Positions 26,560 to 35,474 of a stretch of DNA of 64,000 bases are shown here, one piece after another. The notes beneath the pieces are model-generated. The model was not told where the DNA came from, searched no databases, and saw only the letters and a list, made by a program, of their open reading frames with translations. The translations under genes were made by a program, and so were the position numbers. How positions within the stretch are numbered: position 1 is the stretch's first letter; every line of letters starts with the position of its first letter. This DNA comes from Planococcus sp. MSAK28401 (GTDB lineage: Bacteria; Bacillota; Bacilli; Bacillales_A; Planococcaceae): the NCBI RefSeq assembly GCF_018283455.1, contig NZ_JAAMTH010000001.1, positions 1,097,501-1,161,500 of the forward strand. Reading direction: 5' to 3'.

Positions 26560-27618
26560 ATGCAAAAAACGCAATTATTTGAAGGCATCGGCGTTCTGAG
26601 GAATTTATCCGTCACGGAGTTTTTCATGTTTTTTCTATATTTATTGTTGATCCTCGTTGGGAAATGGATTGCCCAAGCCGTGCTGAAACGAATCGTGAGG
26701 CATGATGGTTATCAAGAGCGGATTTATCCAATTCTCGAAGACATTCTGAATTGGGTCGCCTTTTACGGCAGCATTTTGCTGTTCCTGTTTTATTTTGGGC
26801 AGGAAGAATGGCTGAGGACGCCTTTTTACAAAACGGAAGGGGTCGACGTCTCCATTTTGCTGATTGTCGTCGCCATCATGATCGTTACGTTTTCGAGCCG
26901 CGTCGTTAAAGCTTTCAATAGTTTTGTCATGCCTTATGTCTATGGCGAATTTGATGTGGAACTAGGCATGAGTTATACGATCAACCGGCTCATTTACTAT
27001 GCCGTAATGTTTCTGGCCATTGCAGTCAGCTTCACGCTCGTTGGGTTGGATCTGCGGGCAGTCGGCATCGTCTTCAGTGTGCTCGGGATCGGCATCGGTT
27101 TCGGCGTCCGAAATATCGCCGCAAACTTTGTATCAGGCATTATCATTTTATTTGAAAGGCCGATGGAAGTTGGGGAAATGGTCGAAATCGATAAGAAAAT
27201 CGGGCGCATCACGAAAATTAAATTGCGCTCGACAATCGTTGAAACAAATAAAGACGGGACGCTCGTCGTACCGAACCAATATTTTATCGAACAGATCGTC
27301 AAGAACCGTTCGGGCGCAAGGCTATTCGCCCGCGTTGTCGTCAGTATCGAATACGGCTGCGATACGGAGTTGGTCTCGAAACTACTGGTACAAGCTGCGG
27401 AAAATGAAATTACAAAAATCGACGGCGTGCCTGATGAAAAGCCTGACGCCCAGTTCATCGATTTCCGCAATTCCTCGATGGATTTCCAAGTGGAAGCGCG
27501 CGTCTTGAATGTCGAAATGAAAGACCGCTTAGAGAGCCGGATCCGCCATGGCATCGCTGCCTTGTTTGTAGAGCACGGCATTCGCCTCGCGTCCTTACCG
27601 GGCGAAAGAACAGAATAA
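26560..27618 (+). CDS. MscS-family mechanosensitive ion channel
   Basis: This small-conductance mechanosensitive channel of about 352 residues opens under membrane tension to release osmolytes. Four or more helices precede the pore-lining TM3 and beta-domain signature IGIGFGVRNIAANFVSGIIILFERP, the latter near residues 178-202. A C-terminal alpha/beta vestibule domain follows. The ATG at 26560 lies 8 bases after AAAGGAGG, preferred over an upstream in-frame ATG that has no site. It probably shares a transcript with the DUF2254 gene and ends in a strong terminator. Confidence 0.93.
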   Translation: MQKTQLFEGIGVLRNLSVTEFFMFFLYLLLILVGKWIAQAVLKRIVRHDGYQERIYPILEDILNWVAFYGSILLFLFYFGQEEWLRTPFYKTEGVDVSILLIVVAIMIVTFSSRVVKAFNSFVMPYVYGEFDVELGMSYTINRLIYYAVMFLAIAVSFTLVGLDLRAVGIVFSVLGIGIGFGVRNIAANFVSGIIILFERPMEVGEMVEIDKKIGRITKIKLRSTIVETNKDGTLVVPNQYFIEQIVKNRSGARLFARVVVSIEYGCDTELVSKLLVQAAENEITKIDGVPDEKPDAQFIDFRNSSMDFQVEARVLNVEMKDRLESRIRHGIAALFVEHGIRLASLPGERTE

Positions 27619-27624
27619 AAGCAA

Positions 27625-27661
27625 GAAAAAACGCCTGATCTCAAAAAGATCAGGCGTTTTT
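27625..27661 (+). terminator. terminator after the MscS-like gene
   Basis: AAAAAACGCCTGATC-TCAAAAA-GATCAGGCGTTTTTC. Repeat element copy 1 begins directly in its T-run. Confidence 0.9.
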
Positions 27662-28079
27662 CAGAGTGTTGAAGAAGTCTATTAATCCATTACGAATTAG
27701 AATGGAGTCGTTTTTTCTACATTCAATAATCAATGATCTTTCTAAGTATTTGGAGAAGCGTTCGCTCGTAACCCCTTCTGCTCAATAATGCTGCGCATTA
27801 CTTTCGCAAAGATAATGTCTCCCGTAGGTCGCCCTTATCTTTCCTGTGGATTAGCGAGACGACCGAGACCCCGCAAGGAATGAATGAGCGAAGTTTAGCT
27901 GAGCACATTCATTTGCGACGCATCTGCCACGCAGATGTGTGAGCAAGCGGGTTTTCTGCGATGCTCGAACGAAGTGAGAGTTTAGCACAAGGGTTTCAAA
28001 GCGACTGAGGAGGCTTGGGCGCGAGCCCACGGAAAGCGAGCGATAAGCTTCGGAAAATACGACTTCTTACCTTTCTCTG
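27662..28079. repeat. intergenic repeat element, copy 1 (long form, 418 bp)
   Basis: This stretch holds no supported gene. It begins CAGAGTGTTGAAGAAGTC and ends GACTTCTTACCTTTCTCTG, which are imperfect inverted ends. Its outer segments match copy 2 (42320-42549) almost base for base over about 107 bases on the left and about 80 on the right. Two internal segments of about 70 and 120 bases are absent from copy 2. The right part carries the core CCACGGAAAGCGAGCGATAAG found in all three copies. It lies between the mscS terminator and the stop codon of the facing gene. Confidence 0.85.
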
Positions 28080-28643
28080 TTATTGTGCTTGAATACGGGT
28101 GAATTCGCCTCCTGCCTCTTCGACGCGGCGTGCCAAGGAGTTGTGCATTTCAAAAATCCGTCCGCTGGAGAATTCGACCATGCCGCCGTCGCGGAAATAA
28201 TAAGCGACCGACTCGATTGAGTTGGTCCCGTCTTCTTTGTGAAGCCGCTCTTCGACCCGTTCAAACTCTTCCCATGTATACGTGGAGGAATTGAACGACA
28301 GAGGTGGATTATACGTGAAGCTGTCACGGGTCATATAGTAATAATCACCGAGCGAAAAGGCGATCGACACGAATCCGATGATGGCGACAGCGCCAGACAA
28401 AAGCCAGGATTTCAACGGCTGTTCAATCAGCGCTGCGATAAACAATGCGGCCGCAAGCAATACGATGCCCACGCCTCCAAGCACGAGCGACCAGAACGAC
28501 GTGCCGACGATTTCTGCCTCCGGTGTGATGGTGACGACTTTTGCCGGGTAGAACACGGCAGCTGGAAAAAATAAAGCGGAAATAAGCAGAATGATGCCGA
28601 ACGTAACCAAAATGATTTTTTTCTGATCGTAAAAATCAGCCAT
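28080..28643 (-). CDS. uncharacterised membrane protein with four predicted helices
   Basis: This 187-residue protein has helices at about 9-33, 48-70 and 78-98 and a polar C-terminal domain rich in Glu and aromatic residues. It is not recognised as any named family. The start codon overlaps the end of the cation diffusion facilitator gene by 8 bases, so the two are translationally coupled and probably share a metal- or envelope-related role. The gene ends right at the inner edge of repeat copy 1, and no separate terminator was seen. Confidence 0.75.
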   Translation of the reverse strand: MADFYDQKKIILVTFGIILLISALFFPAAVFYPAKVVTITPEAEIVGTSFWSLVLGGVGIVLLAAALFIAALIEQPLKSWLLSGAVAIIGFVSIAFSLGDYYYMTRDSFTYNPPLSFNSSTYTWEEFERVEERLHKEDGTNSIESVAYYFRDGGMVEFSSGRIFEMHNSLARRVEEAGGEFTRIQAQ

Positions 28644-29529
28644 CCTCTTCGTCCTCCTCTACCGAGTAATCGGGTTCTATATGTACGAGGACGACGCAAT
28701 TTGGTTTCACTTTCTGGATTTTCCGTTCGATTTCTTCAGTGATCCAATGGCTTTCGACTACATTTAAATAAGGCGCCACGCTGACGGTCAAGTCGATGAA
28801 CATGACATTGCCATGGGTGCGGCCCTTGAAGTCGCGCAGAGCCAGTACGCCCGGCACGCGTCGAATGACAACGGAAAGCGATTCGACAGCTTCTTCGTCA
28901 AATGCGTCGGTCAAGGTCAATACCGATTCGCGGAAAATATCCAAAGCTGTTTTGATGATAATGAGCCCGACAAGAAAAGCCGTGATCGAATCAATTAACG
29001 GCGCACCGAGGATGGCCCCAATGATGCCGATTCCGGCTCCGATGCTGACAAGCGCATCCGAACGGTTGTCGTATGCGGCAGCCCTGACGGCGGAACTTTT
29101 GATTTCGCGGCTCAACTTCAAGTTATAGCGGTAAACGCCATACATGATGGCTGCCGAGAAAAACGCGACAACCGCGGTCAATGGGGAAGGCGGTTCGAGA
29201 GAAGGATTGAACACCGTCTTCACTGAATTCAACAGCACTTGAAGGCCGATGACCGCCATAATGAACGAGGCCAATAGGGAAGCAATCGTCTCGGCCTTCA
29301 AATGGCCGTAGTGATGGTTGTCGTCCGGCGGTTTTTGAGAAATTCTCAATCCGATCAGCACAGCGACGGAAGCGACGATGTCAGTAACATTGTTCAATCC
29401 GTCCGCCTTCAGCGCTTCAGAGCCGCCCCAAAACCCGACGCCAAGTTTGATGGCGCTTAAAAACAGATAAGCCCCGATGCTGAGCCAGGCGCCTTTTTCT
29501 CCTTTGCGGAGATTATCGTATAATTCCAT
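28636..29529 (-). CDS. cation diffusion facilitator (CDF) family efflux protein
   Basis: This 297-residue proton-coupled divalent cation exporter has six helices with metal-site residues in ADGLNNVTD (about 42-50) and DNRSDALVS (about 154-162), HHYGHLKAE after helix 2, and a C-terminal cytoplasmic domain (about 205-285). The N-x3-D and D-x3-D arrangements favour manganese or iron over zinc, by analogy with B. subtilis YeaB and YdfM; that is inference. The ATG has a weak site. It forms an operon with the 187-residue membrane protein. Confidence 0.9.
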   Translation of the reverse strand: MELYDNLRKGEKGAWLSIGAYLFLSAIKLGVGFWGGSEALKADGLNNVTDIVASVAVLIGLRISQKPPDDNHHYGHLKAETIASLLASFIMAVIGLQVLLNSVKTVFNPSLEPPSPLTAVVAFFSAAIMYGVYRYNLKLSREIKSSAVRAAAYDNRSDALVSIGAGIGIIGAILGAPLIDSITAFLVGLIIIKTALDIFRESVLTLTDAFDEEAVESLSVVIRRVPGVLALRDFKGRTHGNVMFIDLTVSVAPYLNVVESHWITEEIERKIQKVKPNCVVLVHIEPDYSVEEDEEDG

Positions 29530-29567
29530 TGCAATTCATCTCCAGATTGGATTGTGGGGAAAACGGA

Positions 29568-29592
29568 AACGACCCTCCAAAGAGGGCCGTAT
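29568..29592 (-). terminator. terminator between the CNNM-like and CDF genes
   Basis: On the minus strand ACGGCCCTC-TTTG-GAGGGTCGT is followed by TTCCGTTTT. It ends the hemolysin/CNNM-family transcript. Confidence 0.75.
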
Positions 29593-29603
29593 CGCAAATA
29601 CTA

Positions 29604-30959
29604 TTATACAGGAAGATCTTCAGCAGGTGCTTTTTGAACTTCTAAATAAAGGATATGATGGCCGTCGACTTCCTGGATGCGGAATTCATAGCCTTGTTCG
29701 ATGATTTTCTGGCCTTCGACTGCATCGAAATGCATGTCCATAAACCAGCCTCCGATCGTATCGATATCTTCCTCGTCGATGTTAATCCCAAGAATGGCGT
29801 TCACGGTATCAAGCAATAATTTGGCGTTGAAAATATAATGGTCTTCGCCGAGCTTTTGGACGTCCGGCGCTTCGTCGACGTCGAACTCATCCTGGATATC
29901 GCCGACGATTTCTTCGAGTATATCTTCAATGGTGACAAGCCCTGAAGTGCCGCCATATTCATCACGCAAAATGGCCATATGGATGCGTTCACGCTGAATT
30001 TTTAATAATAACTCATTAACCGGCATTGTTTCGATAACTTGGATGACCGGCTGGATAAAGGCGGACACCGGCAAATTTCCGGTATCGGGATTTTTCACAT
30101 AAGCGCTTAATAAATGCTTCATATTGGCGACGCCGAGAACATGGTCTTTGCTGCCGTCCGTAATCGGATAGCGGGTAAATTGCTCGATTCCTTCCAATGT
30201 AAATACTTCGCGCAAACTGATATCGTGGGCGATCGTGCTCATCTCCATCCGGGGCACCATGATTTCTTTGGCGATGCGTTCATCGAATTCGAAGATGCGA
30301 TTGACGTAATCGAATTCAGATACATTGATTTCGCCGCTTTTCAGACTTTCGGACAACAGTAATTTCAATTCTTCCTCAGTGTGGCCCATTTCACTGCGCG
30401 ATAATTTTTGGATGCCGAATAAGGCTGAAATCAAGCGGGCGATAGCGCTGAATAGGAAAATGAATGGAAACAACAGGATATAAGCAAAAGCAAGCGGTTT
30501 AGCAAGCAAGAGGATGACCTGTTCCGGATTGCGGATGGCAAAGGTCTTCGGAAACAACTCGCCGAACACGACCAATAGCAAAGCTATCGCCAGAAATGCC
30601 GTCAGAAAGCTTATCCATCCAACACTTGCTGCCGGCAATCCGAGATTTTCGATAATGGGCTGCACCGTTTCCTGTACGAGCGCATGACCTGCCCAGCCGA
30701 GCCCAAGCACCGACAAGGCGATGCCCATTTGGCAGGCAAATAGATACGCATCGGCCTGCTCCGTAATTTTCACGGCGGCTTGTGCTTGTTTTTTATTATT
30801 GGCAATCGATTCATCAAGACGCCCCGTGCGGATATTGACGATTGCGTATTCGCATGCAGAAAAGAATGCGGCAGAACCGATCAAAGCGGCGATCGCCGCA
30901 ATTCGTAAAGGTATGTCCAAATGACTCCTTTGCGCCGGTCCTGTTAAGGAAGGACGCAA
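29604..30959 (-). CDS. CNNM/CorC-family (hemolysin-like) transporter with CBS domains
   Basis: This membrane protein of about 450 residues has a DUF21/CNNM transmembrane domain (about 15-210), a tandem CBS pair (MVPRMEMSTI, ITDGSKDHVLGV and REEYGGTSGLVTIEDILEEIVG-like motifs) and a CorC_HlyC C-terminal domain. Family members handle magnesium or cobalt export or act as cation-flux modulators. The start is uncertain: TTG at 30959 has AGGAGG 8 bases upstream, and TTG at 30920 fits the usual family N-terminus but its site is only 4 bases away. A hairpin lies between the two candidates. Confidence 0.85.
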   Translation of the reverse strand: MRPSLTGPAQRSHLDIPLRIAAIAALIGSAAFFSACEYAIVNIRTGRLDESIANNKKQAQAAVKITEQADAYLFACQMGIALSVLGLGWAGHALVQETVQPIIENLGLPAASVGWISFLTAFLAIALLLVVFGELFPKTFAIRNPEQVILLLAKPLAFAYILLFPFIFLFSAIARLISALFGIQKLSRSEMGHTEEELKLLLSESLKSGEINVSEFDYVNRIFEFDERIAKEIMVPRMEMSTIAHDISLREVFTLEGIEQFTRYPITDGSKDHVLGVANMKHLLSAYVKNPDTGNLPVSAFIQPVIQVIETMPVNELLLKIQRERIHMAILRDEYGGTSGLVTIEDILEEIVGDIQDEFDVDEAPDVQKLGEDHYIFNAKLLLDTVNAILGINIDEEDIDTIGGWFMDMHFDAVEGQKIIEQGYEFRIQEVDGHHILYLEVQKAPAEDLPV

Positions 30960-31193
30960 AGTTTGCACCTCCTGAAAATGAAAGATGGTAGAAATGAAGG
31001 CGATTCCCGCTAGCCAATGCATGGCATATTCATTGGAGAATCCGTTCCTTTTTGTTGCAAGCAGAGCTTTTAAAAAGTATACCACCAAAAAGACTAATTA
31101 TTCAGTAAAAAATATTTACATGGATTTAATATTGAAACATATAAGCAAACCGTTATGATAGAGAAGAATCCAAAAGAGAAAGGGAGATGGATA

Positions 31194-32363
31194 GTGAATC
31201 GAAAAGAACGCTGGATGGAAATCCTCAAAGCCTCGACCAAGCTAGGCTTGACTTCGTTTGGCGGGCCAGCTGCTCATATCGGCTATTTCCGCGATGAATA
31301 TGTACATAGAAGAAAATGGTTAGACGATAAAGCGTATGCAGACTTGGTGGCATTATGCCAATTCTTGCCGGGTCCTGCAAGTTCACAAGTCGGCATATCG
31401 ATCGGCATGCTGCGCGGAGGGATTATGGGCGGATTTTTATCTTGGCTCGGGTTTACTTTGCCTTCTGTCGTCGCCTTGATGATTTTCGCCATGCTGATCA
31501 GCAGCGGTTCCGTCGACATCGCCTGGCTGCAAGGCTTGAAGATTGTCGCCGTCGCCGTCGTCGCGCATGCTTTGCTCGGCATGGGGAAATCACTGACCCC
31601 GGATGTTCAGCGGCTGTTGATCGCCTTTGGTGCGGCCATCGCCATTTTACTGGTGCCGACTGCCTGGGCACAAATCGTCGTCATTCTATTGACGGGCGTC
31701 ATCGGATTTTTATTGTATCGGAGAGAGCAAGCCCCTGATGCTGTCAAGCTTGCCTTGACCTTCGGCAAAAAGACCGGCCTCGCTGCATGGGGGATTTTTG
31801 GGGCCTTGCTGATTGGTTTGCCGCTTATGCGCCCGTTTATCGAATCGAGTGCATTTGCGATTTTTGATATTTTTTACCGTGTCGGTGCGATCGTCTTCGG
31901 CGGGGGCCATGTCGTCTTGCCGATGCTCGAGCGTGAAGTCGTGCCTGACTGGATGACGGCAGACGCCTTCATCGCCGGATACGGTGCGGCACAGGCTGTT
32001 CCGGGGCCATTGTTTACTTTGTCTGCTTATTTGGGTCAATTGATGAACGGGGCTGGTGGCGTATTGATCGCCGTCATCGCGATGTTCTTGCCTTCATTCC
32101 TATTGGTCATCGGGACCTTGCCGTTTTGGAGCGTCATCCGCACGAAGCCTGGCATTCAAGCAGCCTTAAAAGGCATCAATGCAGGCGTTGTCGGCATTTT
32201 GCTGGCGGCGCTGTATGATCCGGTTTTCACTTCCGCGATTCAAGGGCCGGTCGACTTCGCCATTGCGATTGCCGCCTTCGGAATGTTAGTCTATTTGAAA
32301 CTGGCTCCGTGGAAAGTCGTTTTGATTACGGCGCTTCTCGGTGCGCTGGCTTATGCTCTATAG
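31194..32363 (+). CDS. CHR-family (chromate) transporter
   Basis: This membrane protein of about 389 residues has the duplicated CHR domain: GLTSFGGPAAHIGYFRDE near the N-terminus and VFGGGHVVLPMLEREVV near residue 230, with PGP motifs in both halves. CHR proteins export chromate by anion exchange, but many are of unknown substrate. The GTG at 31194 follows GGGAG by 7 bases; the longer frame from 31155 lacks a site. It lies only 17 bases before kynU, so an operon with kynurenine-pathway genes is likely and an organic-anion substrate is conceivable. Confidence 0.88.
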   Translation: MNRKERWMEILKASTKLGLTSFGGPAAHIGYFRDEYVHRRKWLDDKAYADLVALCQFLPGPASSQVGISIGMLRGGIMGGFLSWLGFTLPSVVALMIFAMLISSGSVDIAWLQGLKIVAVAVVAHALLGMGKSLTPDVQRLLIAFGAAIAILLVPTAWAQIVVILLTGVIGFLLYRREQAPDAVKLALTFGKKTGLAAWGIFGALLIGLPLMRPFIESSAFAIFDIFYRVGAIVFGGGHVVLPMLEREVVPDWMTADAFIAGYGAAQAVPGPLFTLSAYLGQLMNGAGGVLIAVIAMFLPSFLLVIGTLPFWSVIRTKPGIQAALKGINAGVVGILLAALYDPVFTSAIQGPVDFAIAIAAFGMLVYLKLAPWKVVLITALLGALAYAL

Positions 32364-32380
32364 GAATGGAGAGATGAGAT

Positions 32381-33634
32381 TTGGAAACGGCAATGCAGAG
32401 AGACCAACGAGATTCATTGGCTAAATTCAAGGAAGAGTTTTTCGTGGAACCAGGAACGATTTATATGGATGGGAATTCACTCGGCCTGATGTCAAAGCGT
32501 GCTGAAGTAAAGCTGGTTGCACTGATGGACAGCTGGAAGCAGTTCGGTATCGAAGGCTGGACAGAAGGTGAACACCCTTGGTTTACGCTGGCAGAGACGC
32601 TGAGCGAGAAAGCGGCGCCATTATTCGGCGCGAAATCACATGAAGTGATGGTCACCGGCTCGATTACGTCGAATATCCACCAGATGCTGTCGACGGTTTA
32701 TGCGCCGACAGAGGAGCGTTTTGTCATCTTGGTCGATGAGCTGAATTTTCCGTCTGACATTTATGCAGTAGAGAGCCATTTGCGCCTGCGCGGGCAAGAT
32801 CCGGCCATCGCCATGCGCAAAGTACCAAGCCGCGACGGCTACACGCTCGAGCTGGAAGATATTTTAGCTGAAATGAAAGACGATGTTGCGGTCTTGTTGT
32901 TGCCGTCGGTCCTTTACCGAAGCGGGCAATTGCTGCCGCTCCGTGAGATTACGCAAGCTGCACACAAGCACAACATCATCGCGGGATTCGACTTGGCTCA
33001 CTCGGCAGGTGCCATGCCGCATAATTTGCATGAGGACGGCGTGGATTTTGCTGTCTGGTGCCATTACAAATACATGAATTCGGGCCCCGGCGGGACAGGC
33101 GGCTTGTATTTGCATGAACGCCATCACGATTTGAACCCAGGGATAGCCGGCTGGTTCGGTTCGGACAAGGCGAAGCAATTCGACATGGACCACAGTTTCA
33201 CGAAGGCTGAAGGCGCCGGTGCTTATCAGGTCGGCACGCCGAATATTTTCAGCATGGCACCGCTGATTGGCAGCCTGGAATTATTCGAAGAAGCGGGAAT
33301 CGAGGAAATCCGCAACAAATCGCTGGAGTTGACGACGATGCTGCGCGAGAGGCTTGCGGCGCTCGTCCCTTCTTTAATAGATGTCACGCCAAAAGCGGAT
33401 GAGCAGCGCGGCGGCCATATCGCGCTTGCGCACCCGGAGGCGGCGCGTATTTGCAAGGCGTTGAAGAAAGCAGGGATCGTTCCGGACTTCCGTGCACCGG
33501 ATATAATCCGCCTTGCGCCGATCGCTTTTTACACGAGCTTTGAAGATGTGGAGAAAGTAGCGCTCGCTTTGAAGGATATTATCGAGCACGAGCTTTACAA
33601 AGAATTCAGCAACGAACGAAATGTGGTGGCCTAA
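32381..33634 (+). CDS. kynU: kynureninase
   Basis: This 417-residue pyridoxal-phosphate enzyme cleaves kynurenine to anthranilate and alanine. The family features YMDGNSLG (about 30-37), FDLAHSAGAMPHNL (about 207-220, with the PLP-binding Asp and His) and VWCHYKYMNSGPGG (about 229-242, with the Schiff-base Lys in HYKY) are all present. TTG start with GGAG upstream; an ATG four codons in is an alternative. The next gene, kynB, follows at the stop codon without a gap. Tryptophan dioxygenase (kynA) is not in the window. Confidence 0.95.
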   Translation: METAMQRDQRDSLAKFKEEFFVEPGTIYMDGNSLGLMSKRAEVKLVALMDSWKQFGIEGWTEGEHPWFTLAETLSEKAAPLFGAKSHEVMVTGSITSNIHQMLSTVYAPTEERFVILVDELNFPSDIYAVESHLRLRGQDPAIAMRKVPSRDGYTLELEDILAEMKDDVAVLLLPSVLYRSGQLLPLREITQAAHKHNIIAGFDLAHSAGAMPHNLHEDGVDFAVWCHYKYMNSGPGGTGGLYLHERHHDLNPGIAGWFGSDKAKQFDMDHSFTKAEGAGAYQVGTPNIFSMAPLIGSLELFEEAGIEEIRNKSLELTTMLRERLAALVPSLIDVTPKADEQRGGHIALAHPEAARICKALKKAGIVPDFRAPDIIRLAPIAFYTSFEDVEKVALALKDIIEHELYKEFSNERNVVA

Positions 33635-34258
33635 ATGGCAAAATCGATCATAGACATTTCGATGGCACTGGACAATTCAACTCCTGAATGGCCGGGGGAT
33701 ACGCCGTTTTCCTATCGTTTATCGGTCACGAAAGAGCAAAGCGGCTCGGTGAATATCGGTGAACTCAAGTCAAGTACGCATATCGGCACGCATATCGACG
33801 CGCCATTCCATTATGATGAAAATGGCTTGAAGACTGATGAATTGCCGCTTGATGTATATTTGACGACAGCCCAAGTGATGGACGTATCGGGTCAGGAACA
33901 TGTGCAATTGGCTGATCTGGATGAGCTCGCGCATGGTGTCAATGCTGTGCTGTTGAAGACGGCCGCATGGCAAGACCGCAGCGCGTTTCCTGGCGCTTGG
34001 CCGGTATTCGACCCGGCGATCGCCGAGTGGATGAAGGATAAAGGCGTCCGCCTGCTCGGCGTCGATGTGCCATCAGTAGATCCTGAGACGAGCAAAGAGT
34101 TGCCGATGCATCATGCGATGAACCGCAACGAGCGCTTTATCTTGGAAGGCATTGTGTTGGATGAGGTCCCGTCAGGTGTCTACAAACTTGCTGCATTGCC
34201 ATTGAAGATCCGCGGCGGGGAAGGAAGCCCGGTGCGTGCCGTACTTTACGCAGAATAA
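33635..34258 (+). CDS. kynB: arylformamidase (kynurenine formamidase)
   Basis: This 207-residue metal-dependent cyclase-fold hydrolase converts N-formylkynurenine to kynurenine. The metal ligands are visible in H49-x3-H53-x-D55-x3-H59 (STHIGTHIDAPFH), with the C-terminal EGIVLDEV segment. The ATG directly follows the kynU stop, so they are translationally coupled. Together kynB and kynU would yield anthranilate from N-formylkynurenine. A strong terminator follows. Confidence 0.94.
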   Translation: MAKSIIDISMALDNSTPEWPGDTPFSYRLSVTKEQSGSVNIGELKSSTHIGTHIDAPFHYDENGLKTDELPLDVYLTTAQVMDVSGQEHVQLADLDELAHGVNAVLLKTAAWQDRSAFPGAWPVFDPAIAEWMKDKGVRLLGVDVPSVDPETSKELPMHHAMNRNERFILEGIVLDEVPSGVYKLAALPLKIRGGEGSPVRAVLYAE

Positions 34259-34296
34259 GGAAAAAGCCGCCATTCGGTTTGAATGGCGGCTTTTTG
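34259..34296 (+). terminator. terminator after kynB
   Basis: AAAAAGCCGCCATTC-GGTTT-GAATGGCGGCTTTTT. Confidence 0.9.
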
Positions 34297-34308
34297 GTTG
34301 TGTTTTTT

Positions 34309-34746
34309 TCATTGTGTAGGCTGCGACCTGAGAATCGGTTCCATTTGTTTGATGTTCATCGCAATGGCATCGCAAACTTCCTGGTATAAAGCCCATTTCT
34401 CGTCATTGTCCGTGCTGCGGATTTCGGGGTTTGGGATATCCCAGCGCACCAATTTCTGCATCGGCAAATCGTCGGGTATATCAGCTTGCTCAAATTCCCC
34501 GTCATGCAGGGCAATAATCAAATCCGCCTGTTTCACTTCGTCCGGATTGTACACGCGCTGCTCAACTGGCGGAATCTCCAAGATGATTTCTTTGAGGACT
34601 TCTATCGGAATGTCGTTGAAAGATGGTTGGTTCCATGCCGCACTTCTGATGTCCCAGTCCGGCAACATTAAGCGGCTCGCCCAAATTTCAGCCATCAGCC
34701 CGCGATGTTGATGTGATGATAGAAAATATACAGTATGTCTCGGCAT
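34309..34746 (-). CDS. ArsC/low-molecular-weight phosphatase-like protein lacking catalytic cysteines
   Basis: This 145-residue protein has the length and fold signatures of thioredoxin-coupled arsenate reductase: an N-terminal YFL strand with MAEIWA, SAAW, DLIIAL, WDIPNP and EKWALYQEVCDAI. The P-loop cysteine (LCTGNSCRS in ArsC) is replaced, reading FLSSHQHRG, and the loop is one residue shorter. The two downstream redox cysteines are also replaced (LHDGE). It is therefore unlikely to reduce arsenate or hydrolyse phosphate, and may be a pseudoenzyme or binding protein. ATG start, with only a weak upstream site. Confidence 0.7.
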   Translation of the reverse strand: MPRHTVYFLSSHQHRGLMAEIWASRLMLPDWDIRSAAWNQPSFNDIPIEVLKEIILEIPPVEQRVYNPDEVKQADLIIALHDGEFEQADIPDDLPMQKLVRWDIPNPEIRSTDNDEKWALYQEVCDAIAMNIKQMEPILRSQPTQ

Positions 34747-34875
34747 GGCTGACCCCTTCTTCCTTTCTTTATTTTCGAGCTGGTTTAATTAGTATTCTTT
34801 ACCCATGTAGTGAATATACCAAACAGATAAATATATGATATTTATTTAATTATGTCAAAAATATGTCATAAAAAT

Positions 34876-34919
34876 AAACATCCCCCTCAGGATGGGGGAG
34901 TCCACATCCTAGGGGGATC
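34876..34919 (-). terminator. terminator of the universal stress protein gene
   Basis: On the minus strand ATCCCCCTAGGAT pairs with ATCCTGAGGGGGAT, followed by a T-rich run. Confidence 0.8.
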
Positions 34920-35439
34920 ATTTCACCACAAGAACAGTAGAATTCGAATCTTTGATCAGCTTGCTGCTGATAGAACCGACAAAAAACTTCTGCAATCCGG
35001 ATTTCCCGCTATTGCCGACAATCAGTAGATCGATGTTTTGTTCATCGACAAATCCGATGATTGTCTTGATGACCGGACCTTCCAGTGCAAGGACGGAAGC
35101 TTCGGCATTTTTGGCGTCAAGTTGCTGCTGTATGGAGTTGTGCATATGCTTCGAATATTCCGAAGCGCGGGCCGTATCCACTTCCTGCGGCGGCCGGTAG
35201 CCGTCGTCGCCGATTCCCTGTGGCATGAACTGTGCGTATGAACTGTCGACATTTGCAGAAGTAACTGGTGCGGAAGCACGTCCGACATCCATATAGCCTG
35301 TGCGTTCTTGCGCTTCTTCGTTGACGTAGATGACTGTTAGTTTAGCGCCTGGAAGAATCTTGGAAAGTTCTATGCCTTTATCCAGTGCCAACCGGCTGCC
35401 TTCCGACCCGTCATATGCAATTGCAATATTCTTGTACAT
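34918..35439 (-). CDS. universal stress protein (UspA family)
   Basis: This single-domain Usp protein of about 173 residues has the N-terminal strand NIAIAYDGSEGS and the C-terminal nucleotide-binding GNSGKSGLQKFFVGSISSKL (G-x2-G-x9-G-S/T pattern, about residues 141-160). That pattern suggests an ATP-binding, dimeric member. A central insertion of about 40 residues (60-100) is longer than usual. The ATG at 35439 follows a GAGGCGGTGA site. A sigma-B-like promoter (35475-35500) lies upstream on this strand, fitting a stress-induced gene. Confidence 0.9.
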   Translation of the reverse strand: MYKNIAIAYDGSEGSRLALDKGIELSKILPGAKLTVIYVNEEAQERTGYMDVGRASAPVTSANVDSSYAQFMPQGIGDDGYRPPQEVDTARASEYSKHMHNSIQQQLDAKNAEASVLALEGPVIKTIIGFVDEQNIDLLIVGNSGKSGLQKFFVGSISSKLIKDSNSTVLVVK

Positions 35440-35474
35440 GTCTTTCACCGCCTCAATTTGCTGTTATTCTCTTG

